From assembly GCF_003545815.1 (NCBI RefSeq), contig NZ_PDUW01000006.1:62001-126000 (forward strand): DNA of 64,000 bases, in the 5' to 3' direction. Position 1 is the stretch's first letter, and each line of letters opens with the position of its first letter. The translations under genes and the position numbers were made by a program. The notes under the pieces are model-generated. The model was not told the DNA's origin. It did no database searches and saw only the letters and a program-made list of their open reading frames with translations. Shown one piece after another: positions 8,286-16,524 of this stretch. Source of the stretch: Pusillimonas caeni (lineage in GTDB: Bacteria; Pseudomonadota; Gammaproteobacteria; Burkholderiales; Burkholderiaceae_B).

Positions 8286-8739
8286 AGCTCGAGCGTGTCA
8301 TCGGTGCTGGAAGTGATCGGGTCCAGTTCTGAGAGCCACGTGCCGCGCTCCATCATGCGAAAGCGCGCGGTTCTGACGTTTTGAGACGGCGTGCGACCGA
8401 GGGCGTGGCCCACAGGAGCCAGCGCGAGCCGGACGACCTGCGCGCCGCAATCTCCGCCACCTTACGGGTTCTCCAGGCCAGACCGAGCATCGCGGCGTGG
8501 CTGCGCAGGTGCAGGTGCAGGCCAAGGTAGCAGTGCGCCACGACGCGGCCCGACTCATGGGCACGCCACGCAACTCGCGATCGCTTCGCAAGAAGCCGCA
8601 AGGCCCGACTCGCGCAAGAATGCGACGTGGGCAAGATCGTATAGCCAGCAGCGCAAGCGTTTGCCGCTGCTGGCCGGCTCCGGAAGGGATAGACAAGCTG
8701 CGGGCCGTAGTCCATTGGAAAGTCCATCTTTCTTGAGTG
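8286..8739. other. gene-poor stretch in the metal cargo
   Basis: A minus-strand frame of 124 codons (8353-8727) exists but reads like low-complexity Arg/Ala/Ser with no motif, and competing frames overlap it. The stretch looks like degraded cargo between cadR and the broken sterol desaturase. Confidence 0.4.
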
Positions 8740-9203
8740 TCACTCTTTGGCGCCCAGCGTGTGCTTTTGCGACCGGAAAGCGCTGAACAAGTGGCCCCCG
8801 GGCATCCAGAAATCGCCGTAGTTGACTTGGGCGTCTTCGTGCTCACGCTTGTGATGCCAGCGATGGGCTTCAGCCACCCCGATCAACAATCCCAACGGCC
8901 CGACCCGGTATCCCAGATTGGAGTGCTGGAAGGCCAGATGCACGACCAAGAAGCCGAGCCATGCGCCGACGGCCAACCACAGCTTGGAACGCCGCTACTG
9001 GCTCAACGGGGAGTGGAAAGGCCGCCCGCCCTCTAGCAAGGCGGCACAAGCGAGCGCGACGATCACTGTGAGTAGCTCCGTCGGAAAAGACGGCCGGCCG
9101 GTCGCGAGCTCGCCGAAGAGCACAACCGCAGTGGCGCCACGGATCAGTGGATAGCAGCCATACCGGATGACAGTCGCAATGAAGGGGGCGCATTGGTGCT
9201 CAT
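8740..9203 (-). pseudogene. sterol desaturase/fatty acid hydroxylase remnant
   Basis: The C-terminal part in one frame (LAFQHSNLGYRVGPLG, then EAHRWHHKREHED and VNYGDFWMPGGHLF) matches the His-box end of sterol desaturase-family membrane di-iron enzymes. The N-terminal part (PFIATVIRYGCYPLIRG) is in another frame from an ATG at 9203, broken at a C-run near 9185, and an in-frame stop separates it from the C-terminus. The central His boxes are missing, so about half the gene has been deleted. It starts downstream of a MerR-type promoter (9230-9261), which suggests the intact ancestor was metal-induced. Confidence 0.7.
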
Positions 9204-9229
9204 CTGTTCTGTCCTAAAGCTCTGACTGG

Positions 9230-9261
9230 ATTGGAAAACCTTCTAGCTACGGTAGAGTCAA
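9230..9261 (-). promoter_or_regulatory. MerR-type promoter facing the desaturase remnant
   Basis: TTGACT (9256-9261) and TCCAAT (9230-9235) on the minus strand are separated by 20 bp, with TCTA-N7-TAGA in the spacer, closely resembling the cadA promoter at 7836-7866. Confidence 0.65.
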
Positions 9262-9305
9262 GGGCGTCCGGGAAGACCCTGTGGCAAGTTCGTTGCATCT
9301 GCGCC

Positions 9306-9337
9306 TTGACTCTCCAGCCGCTACAGGCTTCAGCATC
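9306..9337 (+). promoter_or_regulatory. possible MerR-type promoter for the CDF transporter
   Basis: TTGACTCTCCAGCC (from 9306) starts another long-spacer promoter with a weak -10 (CAGCAT near 9331) and an imperfect dyad. It points at the CDF gene starting at 9361. Confidence 0.45.
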
Positions 9338-9360
9338 CATCGATTTGGAAGGAACAATGC

Positions 9361-9996
9361 ATGGCTGAAAACCACAGAAATCACGAAAACGACGAGTTGG
9401 GCCGCCTAGATGCGAGCGATGCGAAGGACCGAAAGATTCTTCTGACTGTGTTGCTGATCAACCTGACGCAGTCCGCCGCCGGCATTGCCCTTGGCATCTG
9501 GGCTGGCTCTACGGCGCTGATGGGCGCCGGGTTGGACAACCTCGCCGATGCGTCGGTCTATGCGGTTAGCCTGTATGCCGTCGGTCGTGCGGCAACGGTC
9601 AAGGTGGGCGCGGCCCGCTTGTCGGGTTTCTTGCTAATCGGCCTGGCCGCGCTGCTGCTGTTGGAAGTCCTACGCCGCTTCGCTGGAGGGGAAGAGCCTG
9701 TCGGCCCAGCCATGATGGCCATGGCCGCGCTGAACGCGGCTTTGAACCTAGTGTGCCTCAGACTACTGCGCCGCCATCGCGGGGAAGATGTGAACTTCAA
9801 GGCGTCAGCGATCTTTACCAGCAACGACTCCATCGTCAATGGTGCGATTGTGCTGTCCGGGGTGCTGGTGATGGGGTTCGGGTCGAACATCCCGGATCTG
9901 GTGCTGGGCGTCATCGTGGCCGCAATCGCAGCGAATGGGGGGCGGGAAATCCTGCGCGAAGCATCGGAAACAGCTCGCCGTAAGGCGGGCACATAA
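9361..9996 (+). CDS. cation diffusion facilitator family transporter
   Basis: The protein has 211 residues and about six membrane helices, without the C-terminal cytoplasmic domain of full CDF proteins (about 300 aa). TM2 reads ALMGAGLDNLADASVY, the place of the CDF metal site, and TM5 reads FTSNDSIVNGAIVL; the His residues normally paired with Asp there are replaced, so metal choice is unclear. AAGGAAC is the ribosome site. It lies in the Cd/Pb cargo behind a MerR-like promoter, so efflux of a divalent metal is the likely role. Confidence 0.75.
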   Translation: MAENHRNHENDELGRLDASDAKDRKILLTVLLINLTQSAAGIALGIWAGSTALMGAGLDNLADASVYAVSLYAVGRAATVKVGAARLSGFLLIGLAALLLLEVLRRFAGGEEPVGPAMMAMAALNAALNLVCLRLLRRHRGEDVNFKASAIFTSNDSIVNGAIVLSGVLVMGFGSNIPDLVLGVIVAAIAANGGREILREASETARRKAGT

Positions 9997-10719
9997 GGCA
10001 TGTTTTCGCCCAGTTCATCCCGAGGTTTACCTCTGCAAAAGAGGTAGTCCAGCCTTTGGGCTACGGCCTCGGCTGCAGCCGAGCGTACCATTGGCGATGG
10101 CCGCGCGATAGGCGGGCATGCCGTTCTCGACCTCCGTCTGCCGTACAGCAGCGGTGCGCAAGGTTGAGGGTGCATGTCGTCTCTCCTGTTCGTGTGGCCC
10201 AGGCCAATGGCCGGGCCGGGACGTTGATGGGCAGGAGAATGGCGCCGAAGGCCCAACGGCCTTCGGCTCGGGAGAAAAGAGGAACCACCCGTGGGCTGAT
10301 TGGCAGGCCCGGTCGTCGCTAGAACCGTCTGCTCATCAAGCAATCACACCCGGCCCATGTCGTGGCTGGGGCCGGCATCGTCTGGCGCACATCCGCGCAC
10401 AAAGGGAGCCCGTTTTTGCACCGGCGGGCACCGGCACCGATTACCGCTGACCACGAAGGGTCTCCCGGTGGCTCGTGCAGCCTGGCAAGCCACCGGGAGA
10501 CCCTTCGCAGAGGGCGGAAGAAACGCAGATCAACAGAACGCGCGTGGTGCGGCTCGCAGAGAAGCTACCTTCAGGTCCCGCGGCCGGGGACGGCTGGGCG
10601 GGACGCGCACACGGATCAAGAAGGCGTTGCGCGCTGGGCGTCCCGCAGGGCATGCGGCGGAGTGCGGGACAGGGGCCACGCCGCCGAAGGCGGGCACGGC
10701 TCACGGGGAACGGGGGCGG
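9997..10719. other. junction between cargo and ICE core; truncated gene start and a large hairpin
   Basis: A minus-strand ATG at 10175 has a perfect AGGAG six bases upstream, but its frame (MHPQPCAPLLYGR) soon turns to noise; another frame there gives MPAYRAAIANGTLG before a stop near 10045. This looks like the 5' end of an ICE core gene cut when the cargo was acquired. The rest holds the 20-bp-arm hairpin at 10454-10507 and no gene I can support. Confidence 0.4.
10454..10507. repeat. inverted repeat with 20-bp perfect arms
   Basis: The arms 10454-10473 and 10488-10507 are perfectly complementary, with a 14-nt loop. There is no T-run on either side, so it is not an ordinary intrinsic terminator. 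It lies 213 bp downstream of the topB stop. Confidence 0.85.
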
Positions 10720-12741
10720 TCAGGAGCCTTTGCGGCCGCTACGGCGCGGGCGCGAGGCGCCGCGCTTGGAGCTGCCGGATTCGACTGGCAGCGTGCCTTT
10801 GCAGTCCGGGTAGCGGCTGCACGACCAGAACGGGCCGCTCTTGCCGCTGCGCTGGCGCGTGGGTGCGCCGCACTGCGGGCATGCCGGCCCTTGGGGAACC
10901 TTGATGGACAGGGAGGCGCTGCCGTACTGCGCAATCAACTGCGAAATCCACGCGGCCTGCTTGCCGATGAACACGTCCAGCGTGAGCTGACCGGCTTCGA
11001 TCATGTCGAGTGCTTGTTCCCAGACGGCAGTGGTGCCGGCGTCGGCAATCGCCGTAGGCACGGCATCGATCAAAGTGAAAGCCGCATCCGAGGCGCGGAT
11101 GGCACGCCCCTTCTTGACGAGGTAGCCGCGGGCGATCAGGCCGCCGATGATGTTGGCCCGCGTCGCTTCGGTGCCGATGCCGACCGTATCCTTGAGCTTC
11201 TGCTTCAGGCGGGGATCGGACACCAGCTTGGCGACGCCTTTCATGGACTTGACCAACTCGCCTTGCGTGTACGGTTTGGGCGGCAGCGTCTTGAGCGCTT
11301 TCAGATCGACGTCGGCCACCTGACATGCCAGGCCACCGCGCAGCGCAGGTAGCACCTGGGCGCGGGCCGCAGTATCGCCATCGCCATCGCCGTCTTCGGA
11401 CTGCGGCTCGGCCAGCACCTGGCGCCAGCCCGGGGTGACAACCTGCTTGCCCGTGGCCGCCAGGTTCTGTCCCCCGCACGAGAGCTTGGCCACGGTGCGG
11501 TCGAACTCGTGGTGCAGGAGGAACTGCGCCAGATAATGCGCCCGGATGAGCCTGTACACGGCCAGTTCCTTCTCGCTCATGGCGGAGAGGTTCACCGGTT
11601 CGAGTGTCGGGATGATGCCGTGGTGGGCCGTGACCTTGCCATCGTTCCAGGCGCGCGAGCGCTGCGAACGGTCGAGCTGGCCCATGATTGAGCGCAGCGA
11701 GGGATCGGTCTTGAGCAGGCTGTCGAGAACGGTGGGCACTTCGGCAAACATGCTCTCGGGCAGGTAGCCAGAATCGGAGCGGGGGTATGTCGTGGCCTTG
11801 TGCGTCTCGTACAGGGCTTGGGCGATCTCCAAGGTTTCCTGCACGTCCAGCCCAAGCTGCTTGGAACACACTTCCTGCAAGGTGCCCAGGTCGAACGGCA
11901 GCGGCGGGCCTTCGCGGACACGCTCAGTCTCCACCGACACTACGTGGGCACTTCCCGCAGCGCGGATCTGCTGCATGGCCTGCTGTGCGACCGGCTGCTG
12001 CAGGCAGCGGCCGGCGTCGTCGGTGCAGGCATCGGGTGGAACCCATTGCGCGGCGAAAGTCGAACCGCCTGCGAACAGGGACACGGCGATTGCCCAGTAC
12101 GGTACGGACACGAAGCGCGCGATCTCGCGGTCGCGGTCTACAACGAGCTTGAGCGTCGGGGTCTGTACGCGGCCGACCGACAGCACGCCGTCGTAACCCG
12201 CCTGTCGCCCTAGCACCGTGAACAGCCGACTCAGGTTCATGCCCACGAGCCAATCCGCACGGGAGCGCGCCAGCGCCGAGTGGTACATCGGAAGCGTCTC
12301 GGCCGATGACCGCAGCTTGCCGAGGGCGGCGCGGATCGACGCATCGTTAAGCGCTGACAACCACAGCCGCTCGATAGGCCCGCGATAGCCGCACAGGTCG
12401 ATGATTTCGCGAGCGATCAACTCGCCCTCGCGGTCGGCATCGGTGGCGATGACAAGCTGGGTCGCCTTCGCCAGGAGCGCTTTGACGACCTTGAATTGCG
12501 TGGCGGTCTTCGGTTTGATCTCGACCCGCCAATGCTGGGGAATGATGGGCAACTGCTCGATGGACCAGCGCTTGAGCTGCTCGTCGTAGGCTTCCGGTGC
12601 TGCCGCCTCTACGAGATGGCCGATGCACCAGGTGACCGTGACGCCGGAACCGTTGAGGCAGCCATCACCGCGTAGCGTGGCGCCGAGAATCCGGCCGATG
12701 TCTTTGCCCTGGGAGGGCTTCTCGCAAAGAAACAGCCGCAT
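10720..12741 (-). CDS. topB: DNA topoisomerase III of the ICE
   Basis: Type IA topoisomerase of 673 residues, relaxing and decatenating single-stranded DNA during conjugative transfer or replication. The TOPRIM domain begins MRLFLCEKPSQGKDIGR with the acidic DADREGE motif. The active-site Tyr is in THKATTYPRSDSGYLPE (about residue 319). The C-terminus has a zinc finger (CPQCG, then CSRYPDC) and a basic tail. The frame is open to 13017, but the ATG at 12741 gives the canonical TopB start. It follows ssb, as in ICEclc/PAGI-2 elements. Confidence 0.93.
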   Translation of the reverse strand: MRLFLCEKPSQGKDIGRILGATLRGDGCLNGSGVTVTWCIGHLVEAAAPEAYDEQLKRWSIEQLPIIPQHWRVEIKPKTATQFKVVKALLAKATQLVIATDADREGELIAREIIDLCGYRGPIERLWLSALNDASIRAALGKLRSSAETLPMYHSALARSRADWLVGMNLSRLFTVLGRQAGYDGVLSVGRVQTPTLKLVVDRDREIARFVSVPYWAIAVSLFAGGSTFAAQWVPPDACTDDAGRCLQQPVAQQAMQQIRAAGSAHVVSVETERVREGPPLPFDLGTLQEVCSKQLGLDVQETLEIAQALYETHKATTYPRSDSGYLPESMFAEVPTVLDSLLKTDPSLRSIMGQLDRSQRSRAWNDGKVTAHHGIIPTLEPVNLSAMSEKELAVYRLIRAHYLAQFLLHHEFDRTVAKLSCGGQNLAATGKQVVTPGWRQVLAEPQSEDGDGDGDTAARAQVLPALRGGLACQVADVDLKALKTLPPKPYTQGELVKSMKGVAKLVSDPRLKQKLKDTVGIGTEATRANIIGGLIARGYLVKKGRAIRASDAAFTLIDAVPTAIADAGTTAVWEQALDMIEAGQLTLDVFIGKQAAWISQLIAQYGSASLSIKVPQGPACPQCGAPTRQRSGKSGPFWSCSRYPDCKGTLPVESGSSKRGASRPRRSGRKGS

Positions 12742-12949
12742 GTCCGTCCATCCCGATTCCTGTTGTTCATGGAGTTGCTGGGATCGAGGATGCCGAGCAC
12801 CACTGAGGGCAGCAGCAAACAAGCCGCATGCGGTGGCGACCGCTTTTACGCCGATGAAATGGCGGGCGCGGAGGAAGGCGCGTGGCCGGAAGTGTGCGGG
12901 CCGAGAGGCGCGATTTCCGGGAGCGCGTGGAACTCGGTGGACGTTGGTG

Positions 12950-12972
12950 GAGCTATCCCCTGGGGATAGCTC
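12950..12972. repeat. palindrome with TCCCCTGGGGA core
   Basis: GAGCTATCCCC and GGGGATAGCTC are perfect 11-bp arms around a single T (12961), between ssb and topB. The core recurs at 14977, 15100 and 15217. Confidence 0.8.
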
Positions 12973-12979
12973 GCAGCGC

Positions 12980-13017
12980 ATGGAGGGCGGCGAAGCACTG
13001 CGGCAGCCGCCCTCCAT
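12980..13017 (-). terminator. hairpin directly after ssb
   Basis: ATGGAGGGCGGC (12980-12991) pairs perfectly with GCCGCCCTCCAT (13006-13017), starting 6 bp after the ssb stop. No T-run follows, so it may protect the mRNA end or attenuate topB. Confidence 0.55.
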
Positions 13018-13023
13018 GTCGGG

Positions 13024-13464
13024 TCACTTCCGGCGCTTCGTCTCTTTCGGCGCGGTCGATTCCTGGTTGGCCTGCGGCTTCGGTTCTGCCTCCTGTGGCT
13101 TCGGGCTGAGGACTACAGACTCGATGCGGTACGGCAGGATGCCGACACTGCGCGCGTTGACCTGCCAGGTCTCGCGGGGCTGATCTTCGTTGTCCGTCCA
13201 GGGGTCGCGCTCCATGCGGCCGACGACCAGCACGCGCATGCCCTTCTGGTAGAGCTGCTGCCAGCGGTCGGCGTCGTGGTGCCAGAGTTCCACCGGCGCC
13301 CAGAAGCCGCCGCGGTCCTCGAACTCGCCGCCTTTGGTGGGGACGGGGTTGTCAAAGTACACGTTCAGCCGGAGCAACCGGCGAGGATCGTCGTTGCCGT
13401 TGGGGAATTCGCGGTACTCGGGAGGCGAGCCGATGTTGCCCTCGCCGATGAATTGTGTGCTCAT
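13024..13464 (-). CDS. ssb: single-stranded DNA-binding protein of the ICE
   Basis: The protein has 146 residues: an OB-fold (LLRLNVYFDNP, WAPVELWHHDADRW, RVLVVGRMERDPW) followed by a Pro/Lys/Glu-rich tail ending APKETKRRK. The tail lacks the acidic DDDIPF-type tip of chromosomal SSB, typical of ICE-coded SSBs. It coats the transferred strand. AGATTGCACC precedes the ATG at 13464. It lies between the InrR-like gene and topB, the order found in ICEclc. Confidence 0.88.
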   Translation of the reverse strand: MSTQFIGEGNIGSPPEYREFPNGNDDPRRLLRLNVYFDNPVPTKGGEFEDRGGFWAPVELWHHDADRWQQLYQKGMRVLVVGRMERDPWTDNEDQPRETWQVNARSVGILPYRIESVVLSPKPQEAEPKPQANQESTAPKETKRRK

Positions 13465-13490
13465 GGTGCAATCTCCGTGGTGGTTGAAAT

Positions 13491-13514
13491 ACCCGTGCCT
13501 CGTTGGGCACGGGT
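13491..13514 (-). terminator. hairpin after the InrR-like gene
   Basis: ACCCGTGCC (13491-13499) pairs perfectly with GGCACGGGT (13506-13514), followed on the minus strand by ATTTC. It lies 24 bp after the stop at 13538. Confidence 0.6.
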
Positions 13515-13537
13515 GCGTGCTCGGATGCCTGATGCAA

Positions 13538-14065
13538 TCACCGATCGCGCACTGCGGCAGGAACGGACGCGAGCCGACGCAGGTAGGCGTCGTCCGCCTT
13601 GGCGGCCTTGCTGGCGCATTCCTGCGCCTGCCTGCCCAGGGTGTGCAGCAGGCTGATCTGCATGTTCAGCGTGATGCGCTGCAGTTCGATCGCGTGCAGG
13701 TCCTGCAGCAGGTTGACCGGCGTGCTGGTCGTGGCGATTAGCTCCTGCCACAGGGCCACGCCCATGGCCGATCGGTCGTGCTTGCGCCAGCGTAGAAAGG
13801 TCGTGCCTGCGCCAGTGGTCTGCTGGGCCAGCTCGACGGGAAGCAGGTGGAAGGGATGCCCGCACGCCTGTGGCAGCACCTGTCGCTGCGCCAGAGCAAT
13901 CAACTCGTCGCGCATGGCGAAGCACTGGCTGGCCCAGGCCTCGAAGTCCCCTTTACCTTTAAAAGGCTTTAAAAGGCCTTTTAGAGAGGCCGCGTGTTCC
14001 AGCCTCATGAAGGCTGGCTGTTCCAGACGACGGAAATAGCGCGGTTCGCGGTTCGGGTCGCTCAT
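13538..14065 (-). CDS. DUF3158 protein, InrR-like integrase regulator
   Basis: The protein has 175 residues (MSDPNREPRYFRRLEQ), mostly helical and without membrane segments; ASLKGLLKPFKGKG and TGAGTTFLRWRKHDRS are features I associate with DUF3158. In ICEclc the DUF3158 gene inrR lies in this position (upstream of ssb) and is needed for full bistable activation of integrase expression; the role here is inferred from that. The ATG overlaps the stop of the TIGR03761 gene by 4 bp, so the two are translationally coupled. Confidence 0.75.
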   Translation of the reverse strand: MSDPNREPRYFRRLEQPAFMRLEHAASLKGLLKPFKGKGDFEAWASQCFAMRDELIALAQRQVLPQACGHPFHLLPVELAQQTTGAGTTFLRWRKHDRSAMGVALWQELIATTSTPVNLLQDLHAIELQRITLNMQISLLHTLGRQAQECASKAAKADDAYLRRLASVPAAVRDR

Positions 14066-14853
14066 GCCGGTTCGTCCTCGCCGGCGGCTGTGGACTTGGC
14101 CTCGGCCGGATCGGCGGCAGTGCCTTCGTCGCTGGGAGGGGCGGCTGCGGCAGAACTCTCACCGCGCTGTTGCAGACCACGGCGCACGACGGGCGGCGCA
14201 AACTTCGAGCGGCGCGTGCCTTCGAGCACCTCCTGCGGCAGTTCACCGAACTTCTCCAGCGCCGCCCGCGCTGCGGCGTTCTTCGCCGCGAAGTCGTCGC
14301 GGGTGCAGCCCGAGTAGCGGTATTGCTGGGCCAGGCTGAACAGGCTGCGCAGCGCGTGGGCACCTTCGTTGAGCCAGCGCTCCAACGTCGAGCGATCGAT
14401 CAGCGCGGTGTGATGGGCGAGGATGAGCTTGCGGGCGATGTCGTCGTAATCGGCCAGGAGATAGACGGCGGCAAAGCCCAACTGCGCATTGACGAACAGC
14501 GGAAGCTTGACGGGCTGCACGTTGAGGTTCTCGCCCAGGGTCAACGCGGCGGGCACGCCGGCCAGGGCCTGGTCCACCTGGTCGCGCAGCGTCTGCAGCG
14601 TGGTCCTGGTCTGGTCGAGCTTGTCTTCGATGCGAAGCATCCACCAGTCGCTGTATGGGTCGTCCTGCTCCGAGCCGCGCTTCATCTTGTTCATGACGGC
14701 GATGTAGCCGTTCAGGCCGACGATGCCCGGTCGCCCCTCGGCGGCGGCGCGGCCATGCCAGATGCGCGAGGCGTGGTGGGTGTGCAGCGTCAGCGACATC
14801 GCGCTGCGCAGGGAGCCGAGGTTGAGTTGCAATGGTTCGTTGCTGGTTGCCAT
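14062..14853 (-). CDS. integrating conjugative element protein, PFL_4669 (TIGR03761) family
   Basis: The protein has 263 residues. The N-terminal region (LQLNLGSLRSAMSLTLHTH, IWHGRAAAEGRPGIVGL) and DPYSDWWMLRIEDK are characteristic of the PFL_4669 family found only in PFGI-1/ICEclc-class elements. The last 40 residues are low-complexity Ala/Glu. Function is unknown. It is the first gene after the 429-bp repeat-rich gap, and its end overlaps the start of the DUF3158 gene, so a promoter for this pair probably lies in that gap. Confidence 0.82.
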   Translation of the reverse strand: MATSNEPLQLNLGSLRSAMSLTLHTHHASRIWHGRAAAEGRPGIVGLNGYIAVMNKMKRGSEQDDPYSDWWMLRIEDKLDQTRTTLQTLRDQVDQALAGVPAALTLGENLNVQPVKLPLFVNAQLGFAAVYLLADYDDIARKLILAHHTALIDRSTLERWLNEGAHALRSLFSLAQQYRYSGCTRDDFAAKNAAARAALEKFGELPQEVLEGTRRSKFAPPVVRRGLQQRGESSAAAAPPSDEGTAADPAEAKSTAAGEDEPA

Positions 14854-15282
14854 GGTGATCGCTCGCTGGTGGACAGGGAGCCGCCAGCATCCGCATGCAG
14901 CGGAAGGCAGTCAGTCAACAAACCGAAATGAGCCGACCCCCGGTTCTGTGCGCGCTGGCGGCGCAGCGCGCAACGGTCCCCTGGGGACCGCTCCGCAGAT
15001 GGGCACTCACATCGGCGTTCCCGTCCTCGGTTGTTGACGGTATGCGTGCTGCACCGCACGTCGCGCTGCCGTTCGACACGATCCTTCGCCGCGCAGCCGT
15101 CCCCAGGGGACCGTTCCGTTGAGCGCCATGGAGGTCTGCTTCATGGTCTTGCATGCGCTCTACTCAGGTTTTGCGCAGCATGTCGCGCCGTCGCCCGGCG
15201 CTTCACCGCACAGCCGTCCCCAGGGGACCGTTTCTGCCGACCGCCATGGAGATCTACTTCACGGCTTTGACAAGCCCTGTGC
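14854..15282. repeat. intergenic block with three TCCCCWGGGGA palindromes and a 117-bp direct repeat
   Basis: Palindromes centred at 14982, 15105 and 15222 share the core TCCCC-T/A-GGGGA. The first has 8-bp arms (CGGTCCCC); the second and third have GTCCCC arms inside an identical 22-bp context. Around 15093-15190 the sequence is a diverged copy of 15213-15310, including the last codons of the replication gene that ends at 15283. No coding frame is convincing. Confidence 0.75.
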
Positions 15283-16521
15283 TCAGGATTTGCGCAGCAG
15301 ATCGCGCAGGCGCTCGATGTGCTGCCGGGCCACCTCGGGCGGCACGACGTTGCGCGGCGGCTCGGTTGGTGGCGCTCGCGCCGCCGATGGTGTTGGCGGT
15401 GCCGGGCCGGTCTGCTTGGCCCAGGCATTGAACTCGCCGCGCATGGCGCGCTGGATGATGCCGAACAGATAACCGGCGGGGTTGCGGATGCCATGCTTGC
15501 CGCACCGTGCGGCCCATTCGTCCAGCACGGCCTGCCGCAGGGCAGCGTCCACCTGCTGCAACGCCATCTTGGCTCCGGCCTGCTGTTCCGCCTTCAGTTC
15601 CGCGAAGCGCTTGGGCCATTGCAGGTCGCCCAGCGCACGCGCCTGCGCGGTAGTACGTACTTCATCAATACGACTACTACGTACTGTACGGTCCTGCTTC
15701 GAATTCCGAAGAGCGCCGTCTGGCGCGGGTTTCGGCCCTGCTTCGGATTCCGAAGATGGGCGATCGCCATTCCGAAGAAGGCTCGCGGGCCCTTCTTCGG
15801 AATCGTGGACCGCATCCTCCTGTGGATAACTTTCGGAGGCGGTGATGCCCTGGTCGGCCAGGCGCTCGGCGAGCACTTGCAGCCGCGACGGCAAGGTGCG
15901 TCCGGACAGCATCGGGTCGTCCGCGATCTCCTGGAGGGTGTTGAGTCCCACCACCTGGACGGCCTTGGCCGAATGCCCCAGCGACTGGCTGACCAGGGCC
16001 AGGTAGTCGGCGTCGAGTTGCATCGCCTCGAACGGCGTCAGCGGTTCGTCGTGCAGGACGTAGAGGTTGCCGAGGATGCGACCGGTCTTGGGGTCGCGCC
16101 GTCGTCGCACGAGGCTCAGCCAGCGCGTCAGGCGCAGCAGCGTCAGCGCCCGCGCCACGGTCTCATGGGAGGCCTGGCCTGCGCAGGGCATCGACGCCAG
16201 CCAGGGGCGCAACTGCTCATAGGTGGGAAATGCCGTGACGCCATCGTCGTTGAGCATCAATCGGAACACCTGCCAGGCGTTGCGCTCCAGCGGTGTCAGG
16301 CGGCGGTCGAGGAACAGCCGCCGCGGCACGCTCTCGTGCCGATTGCCACTGAACAGGAAGGCGTCGCCGGACGTAGGAGGCGTGGGCGTTGGAGCAGGCA
16401 GGGACGCGGGAGCGCCAGAGCTGGACTTGGGCGCGAGGTCCTTCAGCGCAGCGTCGAACAGGTCGGCGAGTGCGATGGGGCCAGGGCGCTGGGCTCGTGG
16501 GGCGGTGTCGTCCACGGCCAT
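15283..16521 (-). CDS. STY4528-family ICE replication protein
   Basis: The protein has 412 residues. Residues 60-180 form a winged-helix-like replication domain (RRLFLDRRLTPLERNAWQV, TAFPTYEQLRPWL, SHETVARALTLLR). A linker follows that is rich in Ser, Asp and Pro, then a C-terminal helical part (YLFGIIQRAMRGEFNAW). I recognise it as the STY4528-type pathogenicity-island replication protein. The linker DNA (15651-15831) carries iteron-like palindromes and a DnaA box. It begins 3 bp after the DUF2857 stop, so it is in the same operon. The last eight codons are partly duplicated downstream. Confidence 0.82.
   Translation of the reverse strand: MAVDDTAPRAQRPGPIALADLFDAALKDLAPKSSSGAPASLPAPTPTPPTSGDAFLFSGNRHESVPRRLFLDRRLTPLERNAWQVFRLMLNDDGVTAFPTYEQLRPWLASMPCAGQASHETVARALTLLRLTRWLSLVRRRRDPKTGRILGNLYVLHDEPLTPFEAMQLDADYLALVSQSLGHSAKAVQVVGLNTLQEIADDPMLSGRTLPSRLQVLAERLADQGITASESYPQEDAVHDSEEGPASLLRNGDRPSSESEAGPKPAPDGALRNSKQDRTVRSSRIDEVRTTAQARALGDLQWPKRFAELKAEQQAGAKMALQQVDAALRQAVLDEWAARCGKHGIRNPAGYLFGIIQRAMRGEFNAWAKQTGPAPPTPSAARAPPTEPPRNVVPPEVARQHIERLRDLLRKS
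15651..15831. other. candidate replication origin inside the replication gene
   Basis: Within 180 bp: an inverted pair AGTACGTA (15652-15659) / TACGTACT (15678-15685); near-palindrome CTTCGAATTCCGAAG (15697-15711); perfect palindrome CTTCGGATTCCGAAG (15741-15755); a 13-bp-arm hairpin built of the same unit (15769-15781 with 15791-15803); and TGTGGATAA (15821-15829), the perfect complement of the DnaA box TTATCCACA. Iterons inside or beside a rep gene are typical of plasmid origins; origin activity here is inferred. Confidence 0.5.
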
Positions 16522-16524
16522 GGC

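Noticed and set aside
13961-13985. AT-rich TTTAAAAGGC repeats inside the DUF3158 gene
   Set aside because: They encode the conserved GLLKPFKGKG segment in frame, so coding constraint explains them.
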